Origin: Actinomycetota bacterium
Lineage (GTDB): Bacteria > Actinomycetota > Thermoleophilia > Solirubrobacterales > Solirubrobacteraceae
DNA length: 64,000 bases
Reading direction: 5' to 3'
Assembly: GCA_009699245.1 (NCBI GenBank)
Contig: WLOQ01000007.1
Coordinates: 62,001 to 126,000, forward strand
Below, piece by piece: positions 28,800 through 36,391 of the stretch (position 1 is its first letter; every line of letters begins with the position of its first letter). The notes beneath the pieces were generated by a model, which searched no databases, was not told the origin of the DNA, and saw only the letters and a program-made list of their open reading frames with translations. A program made the translations under genes and the position numbers.

Positions 28800-29498
28800 A
28801 TGATGCTCTCCAGAATCGCCCCGCTGACCGTGGGACTCGCGCTGCTGCTCCTTGCGGCATGCGGTGGGTCGCCCGCGGCCGCCGCGACCTGCTCCGACTA
28901 CCCGAACCAGACCGCCGCCCAGCGCGCGGCGAACACGCACGATGGCGACGGAGACGGGGTCTACTGCGAGAGCCTGCCGTGTCCGTGTTCCAAGGACGCA
29001 GCCGGGACGTCGCCGACAGGTCCCACGGCGCCGACGAAGCCGCAGATCCTCGGGCTCGGGAAGACGATCCGGCTCGCGCCGTGGCGTCGGCGCTACAACT
29101 GCCGCGTTCGCGGGCCGCTGCCGGACGGTGACTGCACGCCCGGGACGCGGTTCGATGGCGCCACGAAGCGGCGCATCTGCACGTCCGGGTACGCCCGGCA
29201 GGTGCGCAACGTCCCGGCGGCCGTCAAGCGCCGGGTGTACGCCATGTATGGGATGTCGACCGGGTTCGACGGCACCAACGGCCAGCTCGATCACCTTGTC
29301 AGCCTCGAGCTGGGGGGCACGAACTCGATGGCCAATCTCTGGCCGCAGGCCGCCTCCCGGTATTTCGGCGCCAAGCAGAAGGACCGCCTCGAGAACCGCC
29401 TGCACGACGAGGTCTGCGCCGGCCGGCTCACACTCCGTCAGGCGCAGCTCAAGGAGGCGCGTGACTGGGTCTCGGCCTATCGCCGCCGCTTCCTCTGA
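28800..29498 (+). CDS. lipoprotein with Excalibur domain and HNH-like nuclease-type domain
   Basis: 232 residues. Lipobox LLAAC with Cys21 predicts a diacylglyceryl anchor. Residues about 30-56 are an Excalibur calcium-binding motif (CSDYPNQTAAQRAAN and DGDGDGVYCESLPC). The C-terminal part holds DHLVSLELGG and NLWPQ, the pattern of HNH-type domains seen in secreted nucleases, with conserved cysteines (CTPGTRFDG, RRICTSGY). A cell-surface nuclease is the best guess; activity is unproven. ATG 28800 (a second ATG follows) lies 9 nt after TATCTT (28785-28790). Confidence 0.78.
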   Translation: MMLSRIAPLTVGLALLLLAACGGSPAAAATCSDYPNQTAAQRAANTHDGDGDGVYCESLPCPCSKDAAGTSPTGPTAPTKPQILGLGKTIRLAPWRRRYNCRVRGPLPDGDCTPGTRFDGATKRRICTSGYARQVRNVPAAVKRRVYAMYGMSTGFDGTNGQLDHLVSLELGGTNSMANLWPQAASRYFGAKQKDRLENRLHDEVCAGRLTLRQAQLKEARDWVSAYRRRFL

Positions 29499-29532
29499 GC
29501 AGGGCGGCGGTGTAACACCCGCTCCGACGATT

Positions 29533-30627
29533 ATGCCGCGCGTCATGTACCGAATCCGCGCAGCACTAGCCCTCGCCGTCGCCCTCGTGGCGGCCGGCTC
29601 CCTCACCTCCACCGCCGTCGCGAAGCCGACCGGCATCTATCCCTCCTGGACGATTACGCCCGCCGACTCGGCGGCGCAGACCCACACCGGCACGATCACG
29701 TTCGGCATCACCGGGATGCCCGATGCGACCTTCACGATCACGAAGCCCGTTGCGAACGCGGATGCCACGAGCGAGCTGCTCAACGCCAGCACCGGTGGCG
29801 ACTGGTTCGGGACGGAGACGCCGTTCGGCGCGATCTTCGGCGCGAGCGGTCCGGCGCAGCCCTTCCAGTACATCGAGGCCTCTGCGGCCGACGAGTCCGT
29901 CACGACCACGATCACCTTCGCGTCGCCCGTCCCCGCAGGCGTGCTCGGGATCGCCGTCGGCGACCTCGATGTCGATGAGGCCGTCTTCACCGGGAAGAAC
30001 GGGTCGACCACGCTGACCGGCGCGCAGCTCCAGGGCAGCGCCGATCCGGTGGGCTTCAACTTCTGCAACGTCACCGCGGATATTCCGACCAACTGCGCTG
30101 TCGTGACGTACCGCATCCCCAGCGCGTCGGCGAGCGGCAGCGTCACGACGTTCGACGTCCCGACGTGGACCGCCGGCAGCAAGAGCGGCACCGCCAAGGG
30201 CACGATGGCCACCTCTGACGGTGCAACGGCATGGCTGCGGCCCAGCACCAAGATCCGCGAGCTGAAGATCGTCTTCCGACGCGCTGACGGCGAGACGGGC
30301 AGGAGCTCCTTCCGCCTCTGGGCGGCGGCGCTCCTCAACAACGTCGCCGGCAAGGTCACGAAGGCCGGGCGCGGCGTCAAGGGCGTCACGGTGAAGCTCT
30401 ACGGGCCCGGGTCCTCTAAGGCCCTCGCCACCACGAAGACCGCGGCCGGCGGCCTCTACGTCTTCCCGGGCATCGCCGCCACCAACGGCTACAAGGTGAA
30501 GATCACGGCGCCCAAGGGCACCACCGCGAGCCCGGCGTCGAAGACGGCGAACATCGCCGTCAACGACGCGCTGACGGTGAACTTCACGCTGCGCAAGAAG
30601 GCGACGACGCCGAAGTTCACGGGCTGA
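29533..30627 (+). CDS. secreted beta-rich protein with Cna-B/carboxypeptidase-regulatory-like domain
   Basis: 364 residues (ATG 29545 is an alternative start, 360 residues). Signal peptide ends near STAVA. The middle is Thr/Ser/Ala-rich beta structure without a family I recognise. The C-terminal ~90 residues resemble an Ig-like CarboxypepD_reg/Cna-B repeat: NNVAGKVTKAGRGVKGVTVKL then AGGLYVFPGI and GYKVKITAPKG. No sortase motif or membrane anchor is visible, so it is probably released or bound non-covalently. Confidence 0.72.
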   Translation: MPRVMYRIRAALALAVALVAAGSLTSTAVAKPTGIYPSWTITPADSAAQTHTGTITFGITGMPDATFTITKPVANADATSELLNASTGGDWFGTETPFGAIFGASGPAQPFQYIEASAADESVTTTITFASPVPAGVLGIAVGDLDVDEAVFTGKNGSTTLTGAQLQGSADPVGFNFCNVTADIPTNCAVVTYRIPSASASGSVTTFDVPTWTAGSKSGTAKGTMATSDGATAWLRPSTKIRELKIVFRRADGETGRSSFRLWAAALLNNVAGKVTKAGRGVKGVTVKLYGPGSSKALATTKTAAGGLYVFPGIAATNGYKVKITAPKGTTASPASKTANIAVNDALTVNFTLRKKATTPKFTG

Positions 30628-30693
30628 CGCCCGACGGAGTGCGCGTGGCCGGGCTGCCCGCCCGGTCGCGCGCCTGCGCGCCGTGCCGCGGTA

Positions 30694-30766
30694 AGCCGGA
30701 GAGGGGACTCGAACCCCTGACCTACCGCTTACAAGGCGGTTGCTCTACCAGCTGAGCTACTCCGGC
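30694..30766 (-). tRNA. tRNA-Thr (anticodon UGU)
   Basis: Full cloverleaf on the minus strand, 73 nt: 7-bp acceptor GCCGGAG / CTCCGGC, D-arm AGCTCAGCTGGTAGAGC, anticodon arm ACCGC-CTTGTAA-GCGGT giving anticodon UGU, and T-arm GGGG-TTCGAGT-CCCC. The CCA end is not encoded. The discriminator base is U. Confidence 0.96.
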
Positions 30767-30831
30767 GCGGGCACGCGCACGCTAGCGCGCAGGGGTGTGC
30801 CGCGCGTCCCGCGCGGACCTTCCCGGAAGGC

Positions 30832-31038
30832 TCAGCGATCGTCGGGCGGTGCGACGGCGGATGCTGACCGCGGCGCCTGGTGCGCCTTGCGGTCGCTCGC
30901 CTCGCGCAGCGCCGCGAGCTCGCGGCGACTTGCGCGGCGGACCTTGAGGCGACCGTCACGGATCTGCGCCTCGATCTCGGCGAGCTTCTCGCTGCGCCGG
31001 TCGTCGGCCTTCTGCTGCGTGGGACTGGGCTTGTTCAT
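30832..31038 (-). CDS. small charged hypothetical protein
   Basis: 68 residues, rich in Arg, Lys, Glu and Ala, mostly helical: QQKADDRRSEKLAEIEAQI then RRASRRELAALREASDRK. No family recognised. It is believable as a gene because AGGAGAGG lies a few nucleotides before its ATG (31038) and codon usage is normal for the window. It sits 65 bp from the tRNA-Thr gene in the same direction. Confidence 0.6.
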   Translation of the reverse strand: MNKPSPTQQKADDRRSEKLAEIEAQIRDGRLKVRRASRRELAALREASDRKAHQAPRSASAVAPPDDR

Positions 31039-31115
31039 GGGCCTCTCCTGTGATGGACGGCGTCGACCCAGTTCAACCCTCCAGCGGCCCTGAAGTTGCG
31101 GCCCGGCGGTCCGTC

Positions 31116-31679
31116 CTACGCGTGCTCGGCGTCCGAGATCTGCGAGGGGTCACCGTGGCCGTTGAGCGAGACGGCGACCGCGATGCCAGCCGCCTCGACG
31201 TCGTCGTGCACGACGGGCGCGGCCACCGGCGCCGGGCCATTGAGCGCGCGCTCGAGTCCGCCGAGCACCGCGCCGAAGAGCAGATGGCGCCAGGTGGCCT
31301 GCGCGAAGGCCGCGCGGCTGCCCCACAGCTGGGGGAACTCGTCGCCCGCAGGATGCAGCTTCGCGACGGCGGCGGTGCTCGGCCACGTCAGCAGGTGCTC
31401 CGCCATGCCCGCGGCCGGACCGCGCAGCCATGCGGGGCCGGGAATCCGCGGCGCGACGTTGGCGTAGACGGCGCCGAACAGGGCCCCGTTGGCCAGGTGC
31501 ATCGCGGTGCCGACGAGGGGCCAGGAGCGTCCGCGGGTGACCGCCTTCCCGAGGAGTTCCGTGTCGTCGTACGCCACGCCGAACCGCTTCATGTCGAGCG
31601 GTTGCTGCGCGGCCCAGACGCCGGCTGCGGCCGCTCCGGCGAGGGCGCCGCGGAGGGTGCGATCGAGTGCGATGGGCAT
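31116..31679 (-). CDS. hypothetical membrane-associated protein
   Basis: 187 residues with several short Ala/Gly-rich hydrophobic segments (RGALAGAAAAGVWAAQQ, MHLANGALFGAVYANVA, HLLFGAVLGGLERAL), suggesting a small integral membrane protein. I do not recognise the family. ATG 31679 is preceded, 6 nt away, by TAGTCT (plus-strand 31686-31691), the leaderless pattern. Divergent from the PlsC-GpsA gene with 57 bp between starts. Confidence 0.7.
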   Translation of the reverse strand: MPIALDRTLRGALAGAAAAGVWAAQQPLDMKRFGVAYDDTELLGKAVTRGRSWPLVGTAMHLANGALFGAVYANVAPRIPGPAWLRGPAAGMAEHLLTWPSTAAVAKLHPAGDEFPQLWGSRAAFAQATWRHLLFGAVLGGLERALNGPAPVAAPVVHDDVEAAGIAVAVSLNGHGDPSQISDAEHA

Positions 31680-31736
31680 GCCCGCAGACTACCCCGCAAC
31701 GTGTAACCGCAGGCGGGGCCGGCGGTATCGGCAGAC

Positions 31737-33395
31737 ATGGACAAGGCCGAACTTCTGCGCCGCGCCGGCGAACGTGGCGTCAACCCCGTCGTCTACCGCC
31801 TTGCCCGTGCCGCGCTGATCCCCTTCTTCAAGGTCTACTTCCGGCTGCACGCGGACGGTCGCGAGCACCTCCCGAAGACCGGTGGCGTGATCTTTGCGCC
31901 GAATCACCGGTCCTTCCTCGACCCCTTCGTGATCGCTGCGTCGCAGCGCCGGCCGGTGTACTTCGTGGCCAAGCGCGAGCTCTTCCGCAAGAGCCGGCTG
32001 CAGGCCTGGTTCCTCAACGCCGTCGGCGCATTCCCCATCGATCGCGGCAGCGGCGACGCGGCATCGATGGACACCGCCAAGGCCATCCTGGCGCGCGGCG
32101 ACTGCGTGATGATCTTTCCCGAGGGCACGCGCGTGCGCCCTGGTCCGCTCGGCCACCCGCGGCGGGGGATGGGCCGGCTCGCGCTCGAGTGCGGCGTTCC
32201 GATCGTCCCGATCGCCGTCCACGGCACCGACGACATCCGCACCGGCTGGAAGATCCGCCCGCACAAGGTCCGCGTGCGCTTCGGCAGCCCGCTGACGTTC
32301 CCGCAGACCGACACCCCGTCACCCGGGCTCGCCAAGACGGTCACCGATCGCGTCTGGCCATGTGTCGAGCTGCAGTGGGAGGCCTACGGCGGGATCGCCC
32401 CGCTGCGGCGCATCGCGGTCATCGGCGCCGGGTCGTGGGGCACGAGCCTCGCGGTCGCGCTTGCGCGCTCCGGCATCGCCGTCGAGCTCGGATGCCGCAC
32501 GGCCGACCAGGCGCGTGTGCTCGCAGAAGCGCGGGAGAACCGCCAGTATCTGCCGGGCGTCGAGCTCCCGCCGGGCGTTGAGGTGCAGCGCGCGCATGAG
32601 ATCGACCCGTCGGGGGTCGACCTCGTCTGCCTCGCGGTCCCGGCGAGCGCGCTGCCGGGCGTGATGGCCGAGATCGGGGACCGGCTCACCGAGCGTTCAA
32701 GCCTCCTCGTCATGTCCAAGGGCCTCGTCGCCCCGGGCGGCGAGCTGCCGACCGCCTTCTGCGCAGCACGCGCGAGCGGGCGCCCCGTGAGCTGCCTCGG
32801 CGGCCCCGCCCACGCTGCCGACGCGCTGACCCACGGCGCATCGATCGTGCTCGCGTCGGCCGACGTGCAGATCCTCGCGCAGCTGCGCCGCGCCTTCGCC
32901 GACGCGCGGTTCGACGTCGAGACCTCGCGCGACGTGCTGGGCGTCGACCTTGCGGGCGTCGCGAAGAACGCCGCCGTCCTCGCCGCCGCGACCGCGGCCG
33001 TGTCGGGCCCCAACGCCTCGGGCTCCGCCGCAGGAAAGGTCTTCTCCGAGGTCGCCGCCTATGCGTCTGCACTCGGAGCCGACCCGCGCAGCTGGTCGGG
33101 GCTCGCAGGGGCCGGCGACCTCGTCGCCTCGGTCGTCGCCGCGGGGGGACGCAATCGCCGGGCCGGCGAGATGCTCGCACGCGGCGTCCCCGCAGGCGAT
33201 GTCCGCCCGGCGCTCGGCCAGGTCGCCGAGGCGCTCGACACGCTGCCGCTGCTCGCAGCGGCGATGCGCCGGGAACGGATCGCGTCGCCCGCCGTGGACG
33301 AGCTCGCGCGCGTCGTCGCAGGTGACGGCACGGCCGCTGCATTCGCGGAACATGTGACGCGACCGCGGCGCATCGTCGGGGCGCGAGTGGTCTAG
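31737..33395 (+). CDS. PlsC-GpsA fusion: acylglycerol-phosphate acyltransferase + glycerol-3-phosphate dehydrogenase
   Basis: One 552-residue frame with two enzymes of glycerophospholipid synthesis. Residues ~1-215 are a 1-acyl-sn-glycerol-3-phosphate acyltransferase: NHRSFLD (56-62, NHx4D) and FPEGTR (127-132). Residues ~223-552 are an NAD(P)-dependent glycerol-3-phosphate dehydrogenase: GAGSWG (230-235), MSKGL (326-330), GGPAHA (355-360), catalytic Lys in AKNAA (410) and GLAGAGDL. The Arg that usually contacts the substrate (RGL-E-like segment) appears as Lys in GKVFSEV (434-439). Linker of about 10 residues, no start codon with a ribosome site in between. Fusion is seen directly; its advantage (substrate supply or membrane placement) is inference. 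Confidence 0.92.
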   Translation: MDKAELLRRAGERGVNPVVYRLARAALIPFFKVYFRLHADGREHLPKTGGVIFAPNHRSFLDPFVIAASQRRPVYFVAKRELFRKSRLQAWFLNAVGAFPIDRGSGDAASMDTAKAILARGDCVMIFPEGTRVRPGPLGHPRRGMGRLALECGVPIVPIAVHGTDDIRTGWKIRPHKVRVRFGSPLTFPQTDTPSPGLAKTVTDRVWPCVELQWEAYGGIAPLRRIAVIGAGSWGTSLAVALARSGIAVELGCRTADQARVLAEARENRQYLPGVELPPGVEVQRAHEIDPSGVDLVCLAVPASALPGVMAEIGDRLTERSSLLVMSKGLVAPGGELPTAFCAARASGRPVSCLGGPAHAADALTHGASIVLASADVQILAQLRRAFADARFDVETSRDVLGVDLAGVAKNAAVLAAATAAVSGPNASGSAAGKVFSEVAAYASALGADPRSWSGLAGAGDLVASVVAAGGRNRRAGEMLARGVPAGDVRPALGQVAEALDTLPLLAAAMRRERIASPAVDELARVVAGDGTAAAFAEHVTRPRRIVGARVV

Positions 33396-33417
33396 GCGCA
33401 GGGGTACGCTGCGATGC

Positions 33418-33948
33418 GTGGACAAACCCGAGCTCGACCGGCGCTTCACGGAGCTCTATCGCGATCACCTGCGCGACGTCTATTCGTACGCCTACTACCG
33501 GGTGGGCAATCACCACGACGCCGAGGACCTCACGGAGCAGACGTTTCTCCAGGCCTACAGGCACTACGAGCGGGCGCTCGCGGAGTCCGACGGACGGCCG
33601 CTGCGCCCGTGGCTCATCCGCATCGCCCACAACCTCGCGGCGAATCTCTACCGCGACCGCTCGCGCAAGCCGCAGACGCCGCTCGATGCGGTCGCCGAGC
33701 CCGAGTCGCTGCACACGACCGAGGGCCTCGTCGCGGGCCGCGAGGAGCTGCGCGAGATCCTCGCCGGGGTCCAGGAGCTGCCAGACGACCGGCGCGAGGC
33801 GTTGATCATGCGCTTCGCCCTCGGGATGGACAACAAGGAGATCGCGCGTGCGCTCGGGCGCACGGATGGCGCCACGAAGGTCCTCATCCATCGTGCGCTG
33901 CGCCAGCTCGAGCAGATCATCCGCGAGCCCCAGCCCGAGGCGGCGTGA
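33418..33948 (+). CDS. ECF-type RNA polymerase sigma factor
   Basis: 176 residues: region 2 with FTELYRDHLRDVYSYAYYRVGN and DAEDLTEQTFLQAY, region 4 with LPDDRREALIMRFALGMDNKEIARALGRTDGA read as a helix-turn-helix. GTG 33418 is 7 nt after TACGCT (33405-33410), so probably leaderless. The next gene, 16 nt downstream, encodes a small membrane protein that could be its anti-sigma factor, but it lacks a recognisable zinc-anti-sigma motif. Confidence 0.9.
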   Translation: MDKPELDRRFTELYRDHLRDVYSYAYYRVGNHHDAEDLTEQTFLQAYRHYERALAESDGRPLRPWLIRIAHNLAANLYRDRSRKPQTPLDAVAEPESLHTTEGLVAGREELREILAGVQELPDDRREALIMRFALGMDNKEIARALGRTDGATKVLIHRALRQLEQIIREPQPEAA

Positions 33949-33964
33949 CCGTGGAGGCCCGAGC

Positions 33965-34318
33965 ATGAGCGTCAATCACGGAGCCGGAGACGTCGAGGGG
34001 CTGCTGCGACTCGCGCTCGCGCCGATCGAGCCGCCCGAGCACCTCGCCGTCCAGCTCGAGCAGACGCTCGAGGCGCTCACCGCCGCCGCTGCCGAGGACC
34101 TCGACTCCTGGGAGCTCGTCGCCCTTCACGACCCGCGCACCTGGCTGAAGCCCGCGACGGCCGTGGCCGTCGGCACGACCGCGGCCGCCGCCCTGGCGCT
34201 CGTGCAGCTGCGCCGCCGGCGCGGCCGCAGGCACGACGGCGACGCGGACCCTGTGCGGTTCGCCGCCGACGCCGCACGCACGATCGCCGATGAGATCTCC
34301 CGGCGCACCAGGCGCTGA
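33965..34318 (+). CDS. small single-pass membrane protein next to ECF sigma
   Basis: 117 residues: a soluble N-terminal helix region (EGLLRLALAPIEPPEHLAVQL), one transmembrane segment (about 68-82) and a basic cytoplasmic or external tail starting RRRRGRRHDGD. Position after an ECF sigma gene suggests an anti-sigma or regulator role; no HxxxCxxC motif is present. GGAGG lies before ATG 33965. The rhomboid gene follows after 4 bp. Confidence 0.72.
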   Translation: MSVNHGAGDVEGLLRLALAPIEPPEHLAVQLEQTLEALTAAAAEDLDSWELVALHDPRTWLKPATAVAVGTTAAAALALVQLRRRRGRRHDGDADPVRFAADAARTIADEISRRTRR

Positions 34319-34322
34319 CGCG

Positions 34323-35153
34323 ATGAGCGAGGCGCAGACGTGTTACCGGCACCCGGGCCGCGAGACGCGCGTGCAGTGCTCCAGCTGCGGGCGTCCGATC
34401 TGCCCCGACTGCATGCAGCCGACGCCGGTCGGCATGCGCTGCCCTGAGTGCGGCGCGCAGAAGACAAAGGTCCGCACGGCCGCGTCGGTCGCCGCCGGCG
34501 CGACCCCGGTCGTGACCTTCGCGATGATCGCGGCCTGCGTCGTCGCCTACCTCGCTGAGGGCGGGATCGGTGTCACGGGCGCCGGGGGCTCACTGGTGCG
34601 CAACTACGCGCTCTGGGGCCCGGCGGTCGAGATCGGTGACTGGTGGCGGCTCGCGACTTACGGCTTTCTTCATGCCGGGCTGCTGCACATCGGCTTCAAC
34701 ATGTTCCTGCTGTTCCTGCTCGGCCGCGAGCTCGAGCCGCAGCTTGGCTCCGGGCGCTTCGCGGCGCTCTATGTCGCAGCGCTGCTCGCCGGTGCCTTCG
34801 GCGCGCTGGTCTTCGACCCGAACGCCGTCACGGTCGGCGCGTCCGGTGCGATCTTCGGGGTCATGGGGGCCGCCGCGGTGATGCTCTGGCGACGGGGGAT
34901 GAATCCGCTCCACACGGATATCGGGATGCTCATCGTCTTCAACCTCGTCCTCGGGTTCGTGATCCCGAACGTGTCGGTCGGCGGCCATATCGGTGGACTC
35001 GTGGGCGGCGCGCTGGCGGGCCTCGGGATCGCCGTGTCGCAAGAGCGCCGCGCGCCGTGGATCGGCTGGCTCGCCTGCGTCGTCGTCGCCGCAGTGGCGG
35101 TCGTCGGCTCGGAACTCGTCGTGCGCAGCGGCGCCGGCGGGCTCGGCCTCTGA
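34323..35153 (+). CDS. rhomboid intramembrane serine protease with N-terminal zinc-binding domain
   Basis: 276 residues. Cys/His-rich N-terminus (Cys 7, 19, 22, 27, 30, 40, 43; CSSCGRPICPDC) looks like a B-box/zinc-ribbon. Then six or seven transmembrane helices with the rhomboid signature: HAGLLHIGFNM (117-127), catalytic Ser174 in GASGAIFG and His222 in GGHIGG. The active site would cleave single-pass membrane proteins within the bilayer; the neighbouring single-pass protein is a candidate substrate by position only. Confidence 0.92.
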   Translation: MSEAQTCYRHPGRETRVQCSSCGRPICPDCMQPTPVGMRCPECGAQKTKVRTAASVAAGATPVVTFAMIAACVVAYLAEGGIGVTGAGGSLVRNYALWGPAVEIGDWWRLATYGFLHAGLLHIGFNMFLLFLLGRELEPQLGSGRFAALYVAALLAGAFGALVFDPNAVTVGASGAIFGVMGAAAVMLWRRGMNPLHTDIGMLIVFNLVLGFVIPNVSVGGHIGGLVGGALAGLGIAVSQERRAPWIGWLACVVVAAVAVVGSELVVRSGAGGLGL

Positions 35154-35163
35154 GCGCGGCGCG

Positions 35164-36054
35164 CTAGAGCTCGACGTGCAGGACGGTGCTCGGCGCGTCC
35201 GGCGTGAGGTCCGGATGCAAGACATGCGCGAGCGTTTCGAGACCGTCGATGAGCCGGGGTCCCGGACGCGAGAACGTCGCGTTCGCGTCGAGCGCGACGA
35301 CGGCACGGGCACCGAGCGCGCGCAGCTCGCCGGCATGCCGCTCGGCCTCCTCGAGGGCATGCGCTGCTCCATAGCCGCACGGCATGACGAGGACGACCTC
35401 GGGGGCCGCCGCTGCGACGGCCTCCCAGGTCGAGCGCTCCGATGGCTCTCCGGCGAAGCCGCAGAGGTCGAGGCCGCCGGCCATCTCGATGAGCTGCGGC
35501 GTCCAGTGACCGGCGGTGAAGACCGGGTCGAGCCACTCGAGCGCCACGGTGCCGACGCGCTCCACGTCCCGCAGCGCGCTTTCGACACGATCGATGCGCT
35601 CGCGCTGGCGGGCGATGAGGTCGAGGGCCTCCGCGCGGGCGCCCGTGGCCTGGGCGAGCGTGCGGATGTCACCCATGGTCTCACCGAGTGTGCTGGGCGC
35701 GAGCGCGACGATCTGGGCGGGCTCCGCGAGCTCCCCCGCGATCGCGACGACATCGTCGGGGCGCACCGCGCAGACCTCGCACAGCGCCTGCGTGACGATG
35801 AGATCGGGCTCCAGGTCGAGCAGCAGCTCGCCATCCAGGGCGTACAGCGGCTCGCCCCGCTCGCTGCGCTCGCGCACGGCGAGGTCGACGGCCGCCGCGC
35901 CCGTGTCGTCGGCGAGCAGCGACCGCGTGAGCTGCGGCAGGTCGCGCGCCTCGGGCGGGAAGTCGCAGGCGTGGCTCACCCCGACGACGCTCTCGCCCAT
36001 GCCCAGCGCGAAGAGGAGCTCGGTGGCATGCGGGACGAGGCTGACGATGCGCAC
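35164..36054 (-). CDS. BtuF-like (cobalamin/iron type) periplasmic-binding-fold protein without signal peptide
   Basis: 296 residues of the Peripla_BP_2 fold: SLVPHATELLFALGMGESVVGVSHACDFP near the start and EPDLIVTQALCEVCAV, with VALEWLDPVFTAGHW midway. Such proteins bind vitamin B12 or Fe-siderophores for an ABC importer, but there is no signal peptide or lipobox and no permease or ATPase next to it, so it may be cytosolic or export is not visible. GTG 36054 is 6 nt after TAGGAT (plus-strand 36061-36066). Confidence 0.85.
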   Translation of the reverse strand: MRIVSLVPHATELLFALGMGESVVGVSHACDFPPEARDLPQLTRSLLADDTGAAAVDLAVRERSERGEPLYALDGELLLDLEPDLIVTQALCEVCAVRPDDVVAIAGELAEPAQIVALAPSTLGETMGDIRTLAQATGARAEALDLIARQRERIDRVESALRDVERVGTVALEWLDPVFTAGHWTPQLIEMAGGLDLCGFAGEPSERSTWEAVAAAAPEVVLVMPCGYGAAHALEEAERHAGELRALGARAVVALDANATFSRPGPRLIDGLETLAHVLHPDLTPDAPSTVLHVEL

Positions 36055-36090
36055 CCGCGGATCCTACGGGTGCGGGCGTAGAATCGTGGC
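36055..36090. promoter_or_regulatory. divergent leaderless promoter region, BtuF-like / phhB
   Basis: Only 36 bp between starts. Plus strand: TAGAAT 36079-36084, then 6 nt, ATG. Minus strand: TAGGAT (36061-36066), then 6 nt, GTG. The two -10 hexamers are 12 bp apart, so two RNA polymerases could hardly bind at once. Confidence 0.6.
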
Positions 36091-36366
36091 ATGCCGCTCG
36101 ACCCATCCGCCGTCGCCGAGCGCCTTGCCGGCAGCCCCTGGACGGTGGCCGGTGATGCGATCGTGCGTGACATCCAGGTCCCGGATTTCCTCGCGGCGAT
36201 CGCCCTGGTGAACCGCGTCGCGCAGATCGCCGAGGAGCTCGACCATCACCCCGACATCCTCGTCCACGAGTGGAACCACGTGCGCCTGACGTTGTCGACG
36301 CACAGTGCGGGCGGCATCACCGAGCTGGACCTCGGGCTGGCTGAGCGGCTGGACGCGCTCGCGTGA
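36091..36366 (+). CDS. phhB: pterin-4a-carbinolamine dehydratase
   Basis: 91 residues of the PCD/DCoH family, recycling tetrahydropterin cofactor. Motif AEELDHHPDILVHEWNHVRL with THSAGGITELD at the end matches the His-His-Pro-Asp signature. No pterin-dependent hydroxylase is in the window; in bacteria the protein is also linked to folate and molybdopterin metabolism. Leaderless promoter to the left. Confidence 0.9.
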   Translation: MPLDPSAVAERLAGSPWTVAGDAIVRDIQVPDFLAAIALVNRVAQIAEELDHHPDILVHEWNHVRLTLSTHSAGGITELDLGLAERLDALA

Positions 36367-36391
36367 GCCCCGCCCGCCCCGCCCGCCCCGC

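Noticed and set aside
30694-30766. tRNA-Thr as an integration site for a mobile element
   Set aside because: No direct repeat of its 3' end, integrase or transposase was seen nearby.
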